DNA of 64,000 nucleotides, taken from Mycobacterium sp. (GTDB taxonomy: Bacteria > Actinomycetota > Actinomycetes > Mycobacteriales > Mycobacteriaceae). Below, piece by piece: positions 17,116-24,934 of this stretch; position 1 is the stretch's first letter; each line of letters starts with the position of its first letter. The translations under genes and the position numbers were made by a program. The notes under the pieces were generated by a model, which did not search any database, had not been told where the DNA came from, and was given only the letters and a program-made list of their open reading frames with translations. The DNA is taken from assembly GCA_003987775.1 (NCBI GenBank), contig RXJD01000021.1, positions 62,001 through 126,000 of the forward strand. Reading direction: 5' to 3'.

Positions 17116-17508
17116 ATGACCACCGAATCGCTCGCCGAACGCGCCCCCGCCCAGACCACGGCCTACCGCCTCGCGGCGATGCTGCTCGGCATAGGCACCC
17201 TGCACTTCGTGGCGCCGAAGCCGTTCGACGAGATCATCCCGGCCGAGTTGCCGTTCAGCGCACGTTTTTACACCTACGCGTCGGGGGTGGCCGAGCTGAT
17301 CATCGGGGCACTGCTGCTGCCGCGCAACACTCGGCGACCCGCCGCCGCCGCGGCGGTCGCGCTGTTCATCGGGGTCTACCCGGGCAACCTCAACATGGTT
17401 CGGCTGTGGTGGGGCAAGCCGTGGCCGATGCGTGTCCTCGCGCTGGCCCGCCTGCCGCTGCAGTTTCCGATGATCACGGCGGCGCTCAGGGTCTACCGCA
17501 ACAGTTAG
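17116..17508 (+). CDS. DoxX-like small membrane protein
   Basis: 130 residues with four hydrophobic segments: AAMLLGIGTLHFVAP (about 20-34), YASGVAELIIGALLLP (about 54-69), AAAAAVALFIGVYPG (about 76-90) and a C-terminal amphipathic stretch. The GVAELIIGALLL motif is typical of DoxX-like proteins, some of which act in redox membrane complexes. ATG 17116 was chosen; ATG 17104 would add MISP. Its TAG overlaps the stop of the convergent VOC gene by 4 bp. Confidence 0.75.
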   Translation: MTTESLAERAPAQTTAYRLAAMLLGIGTLHFVAPKPFDEIIPAELPFSARFYTYASGVAELIIGALLLPRNTRRPAAAAAVALFIGVYPGNLNMVRLWWGKPWPMRVLALARLPLQFPMITAALRVYRNS

Positions 17509-17870
17509 AGCGGCGACCCGACGCGGTGCAACGTGCCGTCCGGGTCGACGTAAGCGAATTCCCTTAAGCCGTAAGGTGTGTCGTGCGGCGGGTGCAGCCG
17601 CCCGCCGAGATCCGCCAACGCCTTCCATTCCGCGTAGAGCGCGTCGGCGTCGCTGACGTAGAAGTACACGCTCGACGACGTGGTCAGCGGGTCATGCTCG
17701 GCCCATTCGGTGAGATGCATCTGGACCGGACCGCGGTCGACGAAGCCGTAGCGTTCCGGACCCGCGTAGCCGCGCGCGTTGAATCCCAGCCGGCGGTATC
17801 GAGCGAGAGCGGCGTCGAGGTCCCGCACCGGCACGATTGCCGCCGACGAGGTGAATTCGATGTCAGACAT
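17505..17870 (-). CDS. VOC-fold (glyoxalase/bleomycin-resistance-like) protein
   Basis: A 121-residue single-chain VOC protein with two beta-alpha-beta-beta-beta modules: AAIVPVRDLDAALARYRRLGF (10-30) and SVYFYVSDADALYAEWKAL (66-84), ending in REFAYVDPDGTLHRVGSPL. The Glu of REFAYVDPDG is the usual C-terminal metal ligand. A His in VQMHLTEW is also suitable. It could be a drug-binding protein or an isomerase; nothing here specifies which. It overlaps the DoxX-like gene tail-to-tail by 4 bp and is divergent from the bicupin. Confidence 0.85.
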   Translation of the reverse strand: MSDIEFTSSAAIVPVRDLDAALARYRRLGFNARGYAGPERYGFVDRGPVQMHLTEWAEHDPLTTSSSVYFYVSDADALYAEWKALADLGGRLHPPHDTPYGLREFAYVDPDGTLHRVGSPL

Positions 17871-18000
17871 GCCACGAGTCTGTCACCCGCGTCCGCGCAC
17901 CCGTTTGATAACCACCGCCGATCAAGACATCGAAAAAGGGTGTTGGACGGTGCGCTCATCCCGGCCCGATGCTGAAGGCAGGATGATTAAGGAGGATGAA

Positions 18001-19056
18001 ATGCTCACGCAGACAAGCACGCACGTGGCATCACTGGTCAACGGTGAGGTCGTGGAGGAGTCCGACCTCGGTTCCATTCAGCGGCTGACGGCCGACAACT
18101 TCCCCATCTTGCAGGGCATGTCGATCAAGCGGCTGCTGATCAACCCCGGCGCGATGCGCACCCCGCACTGGCACGCCAACGCCAACGAACTCACCTACTG
18201 CGTGTCGGGCACCGCTCTGGTCTCCGTGCTCGACACCGGCAGCCAATTCAGCTCTTTCGTGGTGCGCGCCGGCGAGATGTTCCACATCGACTCGGGTTCA
18301 CTGCACCACATCGAGAACATCGGCACCGACGTGTGCGAGTTCATCATCACCTTCCGCAACGAACGCCCCGAAGATTTCGGCCTGGGCGCCGCCTTCGGCG
18401 CCATGACCGATGCGGTGCTGGGAAACACCTACGACCTGCCGGCCTCGGACTTCGCCTCGCTGCGACGCAGCACCACCGACCGCGCGCTGGCGGCGCGTGC
18501 CGGAGCACCTGACGTCCCTGCCACGGCATTGTTCAACGACCCCCACAAGTTCGCCGTCGAGGCGATGACTCCCCCGGTCAGCCTGGCGGTCGGCTCGGCC
18601 CGGACCGCGCGGCTGCAGTACTGGCCGGCGCTCAAGGACCTGTCGATGTATTCGCTGCGCATCCGCGAGGACGGAATGCGGGAGCCGCACTGGCACCCCA
18701 TCACCGCGGAGATGGGATACGTCAACAGGGGCGCGGCGCGGATGACCGTCATGGGGCCGGGCGGCGAGTTGGACACCTGGCACCTGCGGCAGGGTGATGT
18801 GTACTTCATCCCCCGCGCCTACCCCCACCACATCGAGGTCTTCGACGCCCCCGAGATGCACTTCTGCATCTTCTTCGACCAGCCGACTCCCGCCGACATC
18901 GGCTACCGGGCGTCGGTGAGCGCCTACTCTCGCGAAGTACTCGCGGCCACGTTCAACACCCACATCGACGACCTGCCCGATTTCCCGTTCACGAAGACCG
19001 ACCCGCTGATCGTCAACCGGCTCAACCCGCTCGACGCCCACGCGGTCGGGGAGTGA
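18001..19056 (+). CDS. Bicupin, oxalate-decarboxylase-like
   Basis: 351 residues with two cupin domains, each with a complete metal site: His56, His58, Glu63 and His102 in the first, and His230, His232, Glu237 and His276/277 in the second. Two Mn/Fe-type sites with HxH-E-H fit the oxalate decarboxylase/oxidase family, although the substrate is not proven. TAAGGAGGA ends 4-5 bp before ATG 18001, which fixes the start; an ATG at 17983 overlaps that ribosome site. There is no signal peptide, so it is cytoplasmic. It lies 117 bp upstream of the cupin-caspase-methyltransferase fusion and may be its partner. Confidence 0.85.
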   Translation: MLTQTSTHVASLVNGEVVEESDLGSIQRLTADNFPILQGMSIKRLLINPGAMRTPHWHANANELTYCVSGTALVSVLDTGSQFSSFVVRAGEMFHIDSGSLHHIENIGTDVCEFIITFRNERPEDFGLGAAFGAMTDAVLGNTYDLPASDFASLRRSTTDRALAARAGAPDVPATALFNDPHKFAVEAMTPPVSLAVGSARTARLQYWPALKDLSMYSLRIREDGMREPHWHPITAEMGYVNRGAARMTVMGPGGELDTWHLRQGDVYFIPRAYPHHIEVFDAPEMHFCIFFDQPTPADIGYRASVSAYSREVLAATFNTHIDDLPDFPFTKTDPLIVNRLNPLDAHAVGE

Positions 19057-19073
19057 CGTCGCGCGTTCCAAGA

Positions 19074-19123
19074 ATCCTCCAAGGATCCTCCAAGAGCCTG
19101 GCGAGACCGTTTGGTTGCCAAAC
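19074..19123 (+). promoter_or_regulatory. Short direct and inverted repeats upstream of the fusion gene
   Basis: ATCCTCCAAG occurs twice (19074-19083 and 19085-19094), followed by the palindrome GTTTGG TTG CCAAAC (19109-19123), 50 bp before the start at 19174. This is compatible with an operator or a promoter region for the fusion-racemase pair, so that pair may have its own regulation apart from the bicupin. Confidence 0.35.
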
Positions 19124-19173
19124 CGAAACCAATACGGCGGCTCCCCGGCCGGGCTCGTCAAAGGGGGAAGAAC

Positions 19174-21111
19174 ATGACCGATACGGCGCACCACCTGCCG
19201 GCCACCACGCGCGACCAGCTCGCCGAGCTGGCACCCCTGCTCGACGAACTGGCCGCCGTTGCGGTGCGCGGCGCGGTCCCGGACGCGCAGCTGCTGGCCC
19301 GCGCAGCCGCGGCCCGGCCGGCCCTGTCAGCGCTCGCGGGCGACGCCGGGGACGGGGAGCCGTATTCGCGCTCCATCCTGCGGGTCGACGACCAGGTGGA
19401 GATCATGCTCGCCCGCTGGCGTCCGGGCCACCGCTGCGCGCCGCATGACCACGGCGGCGCGGGTGGTGTCGTGATCGCGATCGAGGGTTCCTTCAGCGAA
19501 CGCCGGTTCTGCTGGGCGGGCGAGCAGTTGACCGTCTCCGAACAGCTTGCGCGTCACCAGGGTACGGCCATTCAGATTTCGCCGGAGGTCATCCACGACA
19601 TGGCCGCCCCGTCCGGCGGGCTGTCTCTGCATCTGTACAGTCCACCGCCGGCCGGCATGCGGGTATTCGACGTCGAGCGGGCCGAAATGCTGGAACTCGT
19701 CGGCAACTACGGTGCCTGGATCCCCTCGGGTGAGCACCCGCGCATCCCGTTCGCCGCTGCGAAACCCGCAGTCGCCCAACCCAAGCCGGTGATCTGGGTG
19801 GCCCACACCACCCACTACCGCGGCGGTTCGGCCGAGTTCGCGGTCGCCGCGGCCACCATGGGCCGTGAACTGGCCGCCGCACACCCCGATGCCGAGGTGG
19901 TGGTCTCCGGTCTGCGCCGCAAGGCCGACTTCGCCGCAGAAATTGCCGGGTTCGCGTCGTCGGGCCGGGTGATCGGCCAGCTGCACCTGATCAGCCACTC
20001 GGGCATGTACGGCCCGATGTTTGGATCGACGGACTGGCCAGAACAGTTCTCACCGCACGAGTGGCGGGACATGACGATCCCCTTTGCCCCCGGCGGCCAG
20101 GCATATTTTCACGCCTGCCGAACGGCGCGCTGGTTCACGCCGTTCTTCGCCGACGTGTTCGGTGTGACCGCGTTCGGCAACCACAACTACACCACCGTGT
20201 CCGCCCGCCCGGACCGGTTTGCGTGGGCGGGCCGTCAACCGGCGGCTCGCCCGAGTCTTTACCTGATCGCCGCCCCCGGCAAGAAGTCACACGGCTGGGC
20301 CGGCAGCGTGCGCAAGTACCTCGGCTGTACCGCCGAACCCATGGTGGAAAGCCGGCCCGCCGCCGCACAACATGAACGCTCCTACGACCGCGTGGCCGAC
20401 CTCTACGACCGGGCCTACGCCGACATCCGGGTCCGGGAGGCCGAATGGCAGTGGGTGGCCGGCCGGCTGGCGGCCGCCCACGCCGAACTCGGCCGCCGGG
20501 TGCGCGTGCTGGAGATCGGTTGCGGCAACGGGGCTTTGCTGCGAGCCCTGGACGACAACGGCGACATTGACTTCGCCGTCGGCGTCGACAGTTCCGAAGG
20601 GATGCTGACTCGGGCCCGCGAACGCAGTCGCGACCGGTCCCGGCTGCGATTCGGCGAGGTGAACGGCCCGGACCTCGACGTGCCCGATAACCACGTCGAC
20701 GTGGTGATCTCGTTCCTGTCGTTCCGCTATCTGGACTGGGACCCGGTGATGGCCGAGATTCGGCGGGTGCTGGCCCCGGGCGGCCGGTTGTGGGTCGTCG
20801 ACATGGTGGAGCAACCGGTGCGGATCCGCGAGCTGCCGATACTGGCCCGCTCTGCCGTCGCGCACCTGCGCACCCGCCGACAGCGCCCCCAGTTCGCCCA
20901 TGACCTGGCCACCTTGACCAACCACGAAGAATGGCGGAACATGCTGCAACACAATCCGATCCGCGCGGAGCACGAATACCGCTGGTATTTCGGCAGCCGT
21001 TTCCCCGACCGGGGGCTGCAGACCTTGACGACCACCAGGTCGGCCCGCGTGGTGGCGTTCGATTCCGGTCCGCTGGCCAAGGGGCAAACCGCCCCGCTCT
21101 CCTACCCGTGA
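19174..21111 (+). CDS. Three-domain fusion: cysteine-dioxygenase-type cupin + caspase-like domain + SAM methyltransferase
   Basis: 645 residues. Residues 60-180 form a cupin of the cysteine-dioxygenase kind, with Fe ligands His91, His93 and His141 (APHDHGG; EVIHDMAAP). Residues 204-385 alternate strands and helices in the order of clan CD (caspase-like) peptidases: strand VIWVAHTTH, strand AEVVVSG, strand QLHLISHSG with His275, strand AYFHACRTARW with Cys315. This gives a His-Cys pair 40 residues apart, as in caspase/CHAT folds. Residues 400-600 are a Rossmann methyltransferase (LEIGCGNG 446-453; VDSSEGML; FLSFRYLDWD). I know of no named family with this order. GGGGGAA precedes ATG 19174. It overlaps the racemase-fold gene by 4 bp (GTGA). 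The caspase assignment is by eye; it could be a non-proteolytic alpha/beta domain. Confidence 0.75.
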   Translation: MTDTAHHLPATTRDQLAELAPLLDELAAVAVRGAVPDAQLLARAAAARPALSALAGDAGDGEPYSRSILRVDDQVEIMLARWRPGHRCAPHDHGGAGGVVIAIEGSFSERRFCWAGEQLTVSEQLARHQGTAIQISPEVIHDMAAPSGGLSLHLYSPPPAGMRVFDVERAEMLELVGNYGAWIPSGEHPRIPFAAAKPAVAQPKPVIWVAHTTHYRGGSAEFAVAAATMGRELAAAHPDAEVVVSGLRRKADFAAEIAGFASSGRVIGQLHLISHSGMYGPMFGSTDWPEQFSPHEWRDMTIPFAPGGQAYFHACRTARWFTPFFADVFGVTAFGNHNYTTVSARPDRFAWAGRQPAARPSLYLIAAPGKKSHGWAGSVRKYLGCTAEPMVESRPAAAQHERSYDRVADLYDRAYADIRVREAEWQWVAGRLAAAHAELGRRVRVLEIGCGNGALLRALDDNGDIDFAVGVDSSEGMLTRARERSRDRSRLRFGEVNGPDLDVPDNHVDVVISFLSFRYLDWDPVMAEIRRVLAPGGRLWVVDMVEQPVRIRELPILARSAVAHLRTRRQRPQFAHDLATLTNHEEWRNMLQHNPIRAEHEYRWYFGSRFPDRGLQTLTTTRSARVVAFDSGPLAKGQTAPLSYP

Positions 21112-21902
21112 CCGCCGTGGACACCGAAGCCTGCCTGGGCATCATTGACTGGGGCATCGGCGGCGTGGGCCTGGTGAACGCCCTGGACCGGCTGGTCCCC
21201 GGGCTGCCGGTGGTGTACTGGTCCGACGCCGGGGCCACCCCTTACGGCCGGATGCATGCCGACGAACTGACCGACCGGCTGATGCGGGTGGTCACCGCGC
21301 TGGCCGAGCGCGGCGCAACGGAAGTGGTGCTCGCCTGCAACGCGGCCAGCACGGTGGTAGCCGGGCTGACGGCGGCGCCGGTGGTGGTCGAGGGCATCAT
21401 CACCCACGGTCTGGCCTCGGTTCCCGAAGACCTCACCTCGGTCGGCGTAGTGGGCGGGCAGCGCACCATCGACGCCGGGCACTATCAGCGCGGGCTGGCC
21501 CGGCCCGGACGGGTGGTGTGGCCCCGGGTGGCGCAGCCGCTGTCGGCGCACATCGAGGCCGGCCGCACCGCATCCGCGCAGTTCCAGACCGACCTGGCCG
21601 ATATCGTCGCCCCGCTGCGACACGCACAGGCTCTGGTTCTGGCCTGCACGCACTACCCGGCGGCGAGTCGCTGGTTCGCGGCCGCCCTCCCCGACACCCT
21701 GCTCATCGATCCGGCCGAACACCTGGCCGCGGCGATCGCCTACCGCTATCCCGAATTGGCGTGGCCGGCACGCCCGGCCCGCAAGGTGTTTCTCACCACC
21801 GGTGACCCGGATGCGATGCGCCACAACGCCGCTCGCGCCTGGGGCACCCTGCTGACCACCCGAGCGGTGCGACGGCGGGGCCGCAGCGCACTGGCGTCCT
21901 AG
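21108..21902 (+). CDS. Glu/Asp racemase-fold protein (MurI-like)
   Basis: 264 residues. Two pseudo-symmetric halves each carry the catalytic Cys of PLP-independent racemases: LACNAAST near residue 80 and LACTHYPAAS near residue 182. The N-terminus (IIDWGIGGVGLVNAL; SDAGATPYGRM) follows glutamate racemase (usually DSGxGG...; DxxxxPYG), but Asp-Ser is replaced by Asp-Trp. It is therefore divergent and is probably not the housekeeping MurI. Translation starts at GTG 21108 inside the stop of the fusion gene (GTGA), so the two are coupled. It likely racemises or transforms a small amino acid acted on by the fusion protein. Confidence 0.8.
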   Translation: MTAVDTEACLGIIDWGIGGVGLVNALDRLVPGLPVVYWSDAGATPYGRMHADELTDRLMRVVTALAERGATEVVLACNAASTVVAGLTAAPVVVEGIITHGLASVPEDLTSVGVVGGQRTIDAGHYQRGLARPGRVVWPRVAQPLSAHIEAGRTASAQFQTDLADIVAPLRHAQALVLACTHYPAASRWFAAALPDTLLIDPAEHLAAAIAYRYPELAWPARPARKVFLTTGDPDAMRHNAARAWGTLLTTRAVRRRGRSALAS

Positions 21903-22780
21903 TCTGCGGTGCGGGCCACGATCGTCGGCGTGTGTACCGAGTGCACCACGGCATTGCTCACCGAACCGAGCAGCATTCTGGCGATGCCGCCGCGACCGCG
22001 GCTGCCCAGGACCACCAGCTGCGCGGACTTCGACTGGTTGATCAGCTCGTGGGCCGGCCGGTCACAGACCACAAGGCGCTGGACCGCGACATCGGGATAG
22101 CGTTCCTGCCAGCCGGCCAGGCGCTCGGCAAGGACCTGTTCCGACTCCACCTGCAGCGCGGGCCAGTCCAGGCCGCCGAGGTCGAGTATCTCGGCGTCGC
22201 TCCACGCGTGCACCGCTCGCAGGTCAACGCCCCGGCGCGATGCCTCGTCGAACGCGATGGCCGTCGCACGCTCAGAAGCCGGGGACCCGTCGATGCCCAC
22301 CAGCACCGGAGCGTCGTCGCGGACGTCGGTCTGCTCGGCGGGGACGATGACGACCGGGCAGGCGGCGCCGCGCAGCACGGCCGAACTCACCGAACCCAGC
22401 AGCACGCGCCCGACCGCACCGCGTCCGTGAGTGCCCACCACGATCATGTCGGCGGCTTCGGACAGTTGCACCAGCGTCGGTATCGGCGGCGACGACTTCA
22501 GTTCGCTCGCTATCTCGAGGGCCTGACCGGCCGTCTCGCGGGCCAGCTTGGCCGCTTCCTCGAGAACCTGCCGGCCGTTGTCCTCCTGCCACACCGCGAC
22601 GCCACCGGGCAGCGGAATCTGGGGAAACGTCGGCACATACGTGCTGAGCATATGGACCAGCGTCAGCGGGACGTTGCGCATGGCCGCATCATGGGCGGCC
22701 CACACCACCGCGGCGTTCGACGCCGCCGACCCGTCGACTCCGACGACCAGGCCCTTTCCACCCTGCTCCGATGTCGTCAC
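21899..22780 (-). CDS. Universal stress protein, tandem UspA domains
   Basis: 293 residues with two UspA domains. Each has the ATP-binding pattern G-x2-G-x9-G(S/T): VGTHGRGAVGRVLLGSVSSAV (near 125-145) and GSRGRGGIARMLLGSVSNAVVHS (near 265-287), though the second has an Ala in place of one Gly. The layout equals M. tuberculosis Rv1996/Rv2005c/Rv2026c. A DosR-type promoter lies just upstream (22810-22856), so hypoxic or NO induction is expected. It converges with the racemase gene with a 4-bp overlap. Confidence 0.93.
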   Translation of the reverse strand: MTTSEQGGKGLVVGVDGSAASNAAVVWAAHDAAMRNVPLTLVHMLSTYVPTFPQIPLPGGVAVWQEDNGRQVLEEAAKLARETAGQALEIASELKSSPPIPTLVQLSEAADMIVVGTHGRGAVGRVLLGSVSSAVLRGAACPVVIVPAEQTDVRDDAPVLVGIDGSPASERATAIAFDEASRRGVDLRAVHAWSDAEILDLGGLDWPALQVESEQVLAERLAGWQERYPDVAVQRLVVCDRPAHELINQSKSAQLVVLGSRGRGGIARMLLGSVSNAVVHSVHTPTIVARTAD

Positions 22781-22809
22781 TTTTCACTCCTCGCATTCGG
22801 CACACGAAA

Positions 22810-22856
22810 ACGCTATTGCGCGAACGCCGCTCGGTCGTGGGCCTAAAGTCCTCGAC
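22810..22856 (-). promoter_or_regulatory. DosR-box promoter for the Usp gene at 22780
   Basis: Read on the minus strand, GAGGACTTTAGGCCCAC (22837-22853) matches the DosR consensus TTSGGGACTWWAGTCCCSAA in most positions. TAGCGT (22810-22815) can serve as the -10. The same arrangement and the surrounding bases (CGAAAACGCTATTG, GGTCGTGGG) recur at 29665-29710. Confidence 0.7.
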
Positions 22857-22886
22857 TGCGTGAACATCGCGTCGTGGTTGGGTGAA

Positions 22887-23777
22887 CTACCGGCGCGGCG
22901 GCTGGCGGTAGAGAGCAGCACCCGCGACAACGCCGGCGCCGGCGGCGACGAAGAGCACCCGGCCGCCCGCGCGCAGGCCGGCGCTCTGCTGCTCGAGGGC
23001 CGCGGCGAGCGCCGCGGTATGCATGCGGTGATCGTCTGCCACGCACACCTTTTCGGCGGGCACGCCGAGCAGCGAGCTCAGCGCCTCCCGGTACCGCGGC
23101 CGGGCCGGAGCGGCGATGATCAGGTCGACGTCGTCCAGCGACACGTCGTACTGCTCGAGGCAGGCCCGTACCGCGTCGGAAGCCACCGCCGCGAACCTGT
23201 CATCCGCGTCGGCCGACTGCCGGAACCGCAGGACATTACGGCCGTCGGCGAATCCCACTGTCGCAGAATAGGTGTCGAGATCGTCGAGGGCGTCGCTCGC
23301 GTTCGCCCACGCCACGTCGCTGAGCCCGTAGTCGTCGTCGGTCCAGCCGCACAACAGCGCCGCCCCGGTCGGCGAGAACGGGAAGTGCTCGCTCATACCG
23401 TGACCGGGATCGGCGTCGCTGGTCACCACCAGTGCGCGGTGCACGCTGCGGGTCCGCAAGAACCCGTCGACGATCTGCAGTGCGGTCAAAACGCCGCAGG
23501 CACCGTTGGCAATGTCGAAGGAGAAGGTGCCGTGTGCGCCGGAATGCGGATCCTCCGGGTTGGCCCCGATGTCGTCCTGTATCAGCGCGGCCAGCGCGGG
23601 CTCGCCCAGGTTCTTGTCGCGGTAAATCCCGGCGTTGACCACCAGGTCCAGCTCGTGCGGCTCGCATCGGGCCTGTCGCAGACAGTCTTTCGCCGCGGCG
23701 ACGGCCAGGTGCAACGCGCTGTGCCGGCCACGTAACCGCGGGTGTGCGACGTCGACGCGGTCAATCACTGTGCCCAT
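22887..23777 (-). CDS. KASIII-like thiolase-fold protein, incomplete catalytic triad
   Basis: 296 residues with a thiolase fold. The nucleophile Cys94 is kept in IANGACGVLTAL, but the positions of the other two KASIII residues are changed. The usual HQxN segment reads AAPARPRYRE, and the GNT(A/G)S segment reads DDHRMHTAALA. It is also shorter than normal FabH (about 320-335) and lacks the first strands. The gene overlaps the complete KASIII gene by 17 bp. A heterodimer of one complete and one degenerate KASIII, as known for PqsBC, is an attractive explanation. It is the last gene of the probable minus-strand Usp-kinase-PEP synthase-KAS operon. Confidence 0.75.
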   Translation of the reverse strand: MGTVIDRVDVAHPRLRGRHSALHLAVAAAKDCLRQARCEPHELDLVVNAGIYRDKNLGEPALAALIQDDIGANPEDPHSGAHGTFSFDIANGACGVLTALQIVDGFLRTRSVHRALVVTSDADPGHGMSEHFPFSPTGAALLCGWTDDDYGLSDVAWANASDALDDLDTYSATVGFADGRNVLRFRQSADADDRFAAVASDAVRACLEQYDVSLDDVDLIIAAPARPRYREALSSLLGVPAEKVCVADDHRMHTAALAAALEQQSAGLRAGGRVLFVAAGAGVVAGAALYRQPPRR

Positions 23778-24864
23778 AACGGCTCACCAAATCCTCGTCC
23801 AGGGTCACCAGGACCACACCGATCTCCAGGCCCGATGCCAACGCGAGCAGTGCCACCCGCTCGCCAGCCACGATCCGTCCGGCTTCCAGTTCCTCGACCA
23901 GAGCCACCGTGTGCGTCGTCGACGCGGTGTTGCCGTAACGGTCGACCGTGATCACCGCGTCGTGCTGCGGGCTGTCACCGAAGGACTCCTTCATTCGCGT
24001 CATGCCTTTGCGGATGGCGCGGGCCGAGGTCTGGTGGGTGATCACATGGTCGATGTCGTGAATCGAAATGCCCACGGTGTCAAGCACTTCGTGCAGCAGC
24101 AGCGGCGTGTTGGCGATCGCGGCCTTCTGGATGGCGCGCGAGTTGGTGAACATTCGCGCGCCCGGGTCGTGTCCCTGGGGATAGGCCAGGCAGAGTCTGC
24201 TGTAGTCGGCGACCGTGGTGAACCCGGCCAGCTCGATACCCGCCGCGCCGGCCGGGGCCCGTTCCAGCAGCAGCGCCGCACCGGCGTCGCCGAGCGTCAG
24301 AGACGCCAGCTCCTTGCTCATGATGTTGCGGATGTGCTTGGCCGCGTTCTGGCCGAGCTGCGAAATGTACTCGCCGCTGACCACCAGCCCGCGCCGCACG
24401 ATGCCCTGACGAATCCAGTTGTTCAAGATCGTCACCCCGGTGAGCATCCCGGCGCAGGCGTTGGACACGTCGAAGGTCATCGCCCGGTAGGCCCCGACGT
24501 TGCGGGCCACCGCACCGCTCATCGTGGGCTCCAGCCACTGGGTGAGGCCGCCGCGGAATTTGGTGATGCTGCAGCTGATCACCACGTCGATGTCGGCGGG
24601 ATCCTGCTGCGCCTTGGCCAGGCAGTTCAGCGCCGCCGACGTGGCCAGCGACAGCGAATCCTCCTCCCCCGCAGACACCCGCCGCTCCCGGATCCCGGTC
24701 AGCTTCTCCAGATCGATGTGGGTGCGGTGCCGGGTGGTCGCCATCAGGTCGTCTGTGGTCAAACGGGTTTCGGGAAGGTGCCGGCCGGCACCCGCCAACC
24801 GGGCGGCAAAGGGCGCCCGCGCACCCTGACCGTCGGTTTCCATCACCAGCCAGTGCCGCGTCAT
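23761..24864 (-). CDS. 3-oxoacyl-ACP synthase III (KASIII) family protein
   Basis: 367 residues with a full Cys-His-Asn triad: Cys137 in SNACAG, His277 in ITHQTS and Asn312 in YGNTAS. The N-terminal extension of about 25 residues and the DLEKLTGIRERRVSAGEEDS segment fit the OleA/FabH-like KASIII group that condenses acyl-CoA/ACP thioesters. TLGDAGAALLLE is typical of the dimer region. It overlaps the degenerate KAS gene downstream and follows PEP synthase, separated by a 30-bp tandem repeat. The product is unknown; a lipid made under hypoxia is suggested by the DosR context. Confidence 0.88.
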   Translation of the reverse strand: MTRHWLVMETDGQGARAPFAARLAGAGRHLPETRLTTDDLMATTRHRTHIDLEKLTGIRERRVSAGEEDSLSLATSAALNCLAKAQQDPADIDVVISCSITKFRGGLTQWLEPTMSGAVARNVGAYRAMTFDVSNACAGMLTGVTILNNWIRQGIVRRGLVVSGEYISQLGQNAAKHIRNIMSKELASLTLGDAGAALLLERAPAGAAGIELAGFTTVADYSRLCLAYPQGHDPGARMFTNSRAIQKAAIANTPLLLHEVLDTVGISIHDIDHVITHQTSARAIRKGMTRMKESFGDSPQHDAVITVDRYGNTASTTHTVALVEELEAGRIVAGERVALLALASGLEIGVVLVTLDEDLVSRYGHSD

Positions 24865-24875
24865 GGTGACACCTC

Positions 24876-24934
24876 TTTCCGTGCCGTCAGGCTGTCAACC
24901 GCGAATTTCCGTGCCGTCAGGCTGTCAACCGCGA
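24876..24934. repeat. Tandem 29/30-bp duplication at the 3' end of the PEP synthase gene
   Basis: An identical 29-base unit (beginning TTTCCGTGCCGTCAGG) occurs at 24876-24904 and 24906-24934, with a period of 30. The second copy contains the last codons and the stop of the PEP synthase gene (24925). The first copy lies in the spacer to the KASIII gene. This is a recent local duplication. Confidence 0.9.

Noticed and set aside
22887..23777. Pseudogene status for the degenerate KAS gene
   Set aside because: The frame is intact, Cys94 is kept, the overlap with the upstream gene is tight, and codon use matches its neighbours. A functional partner subunit is more likely.
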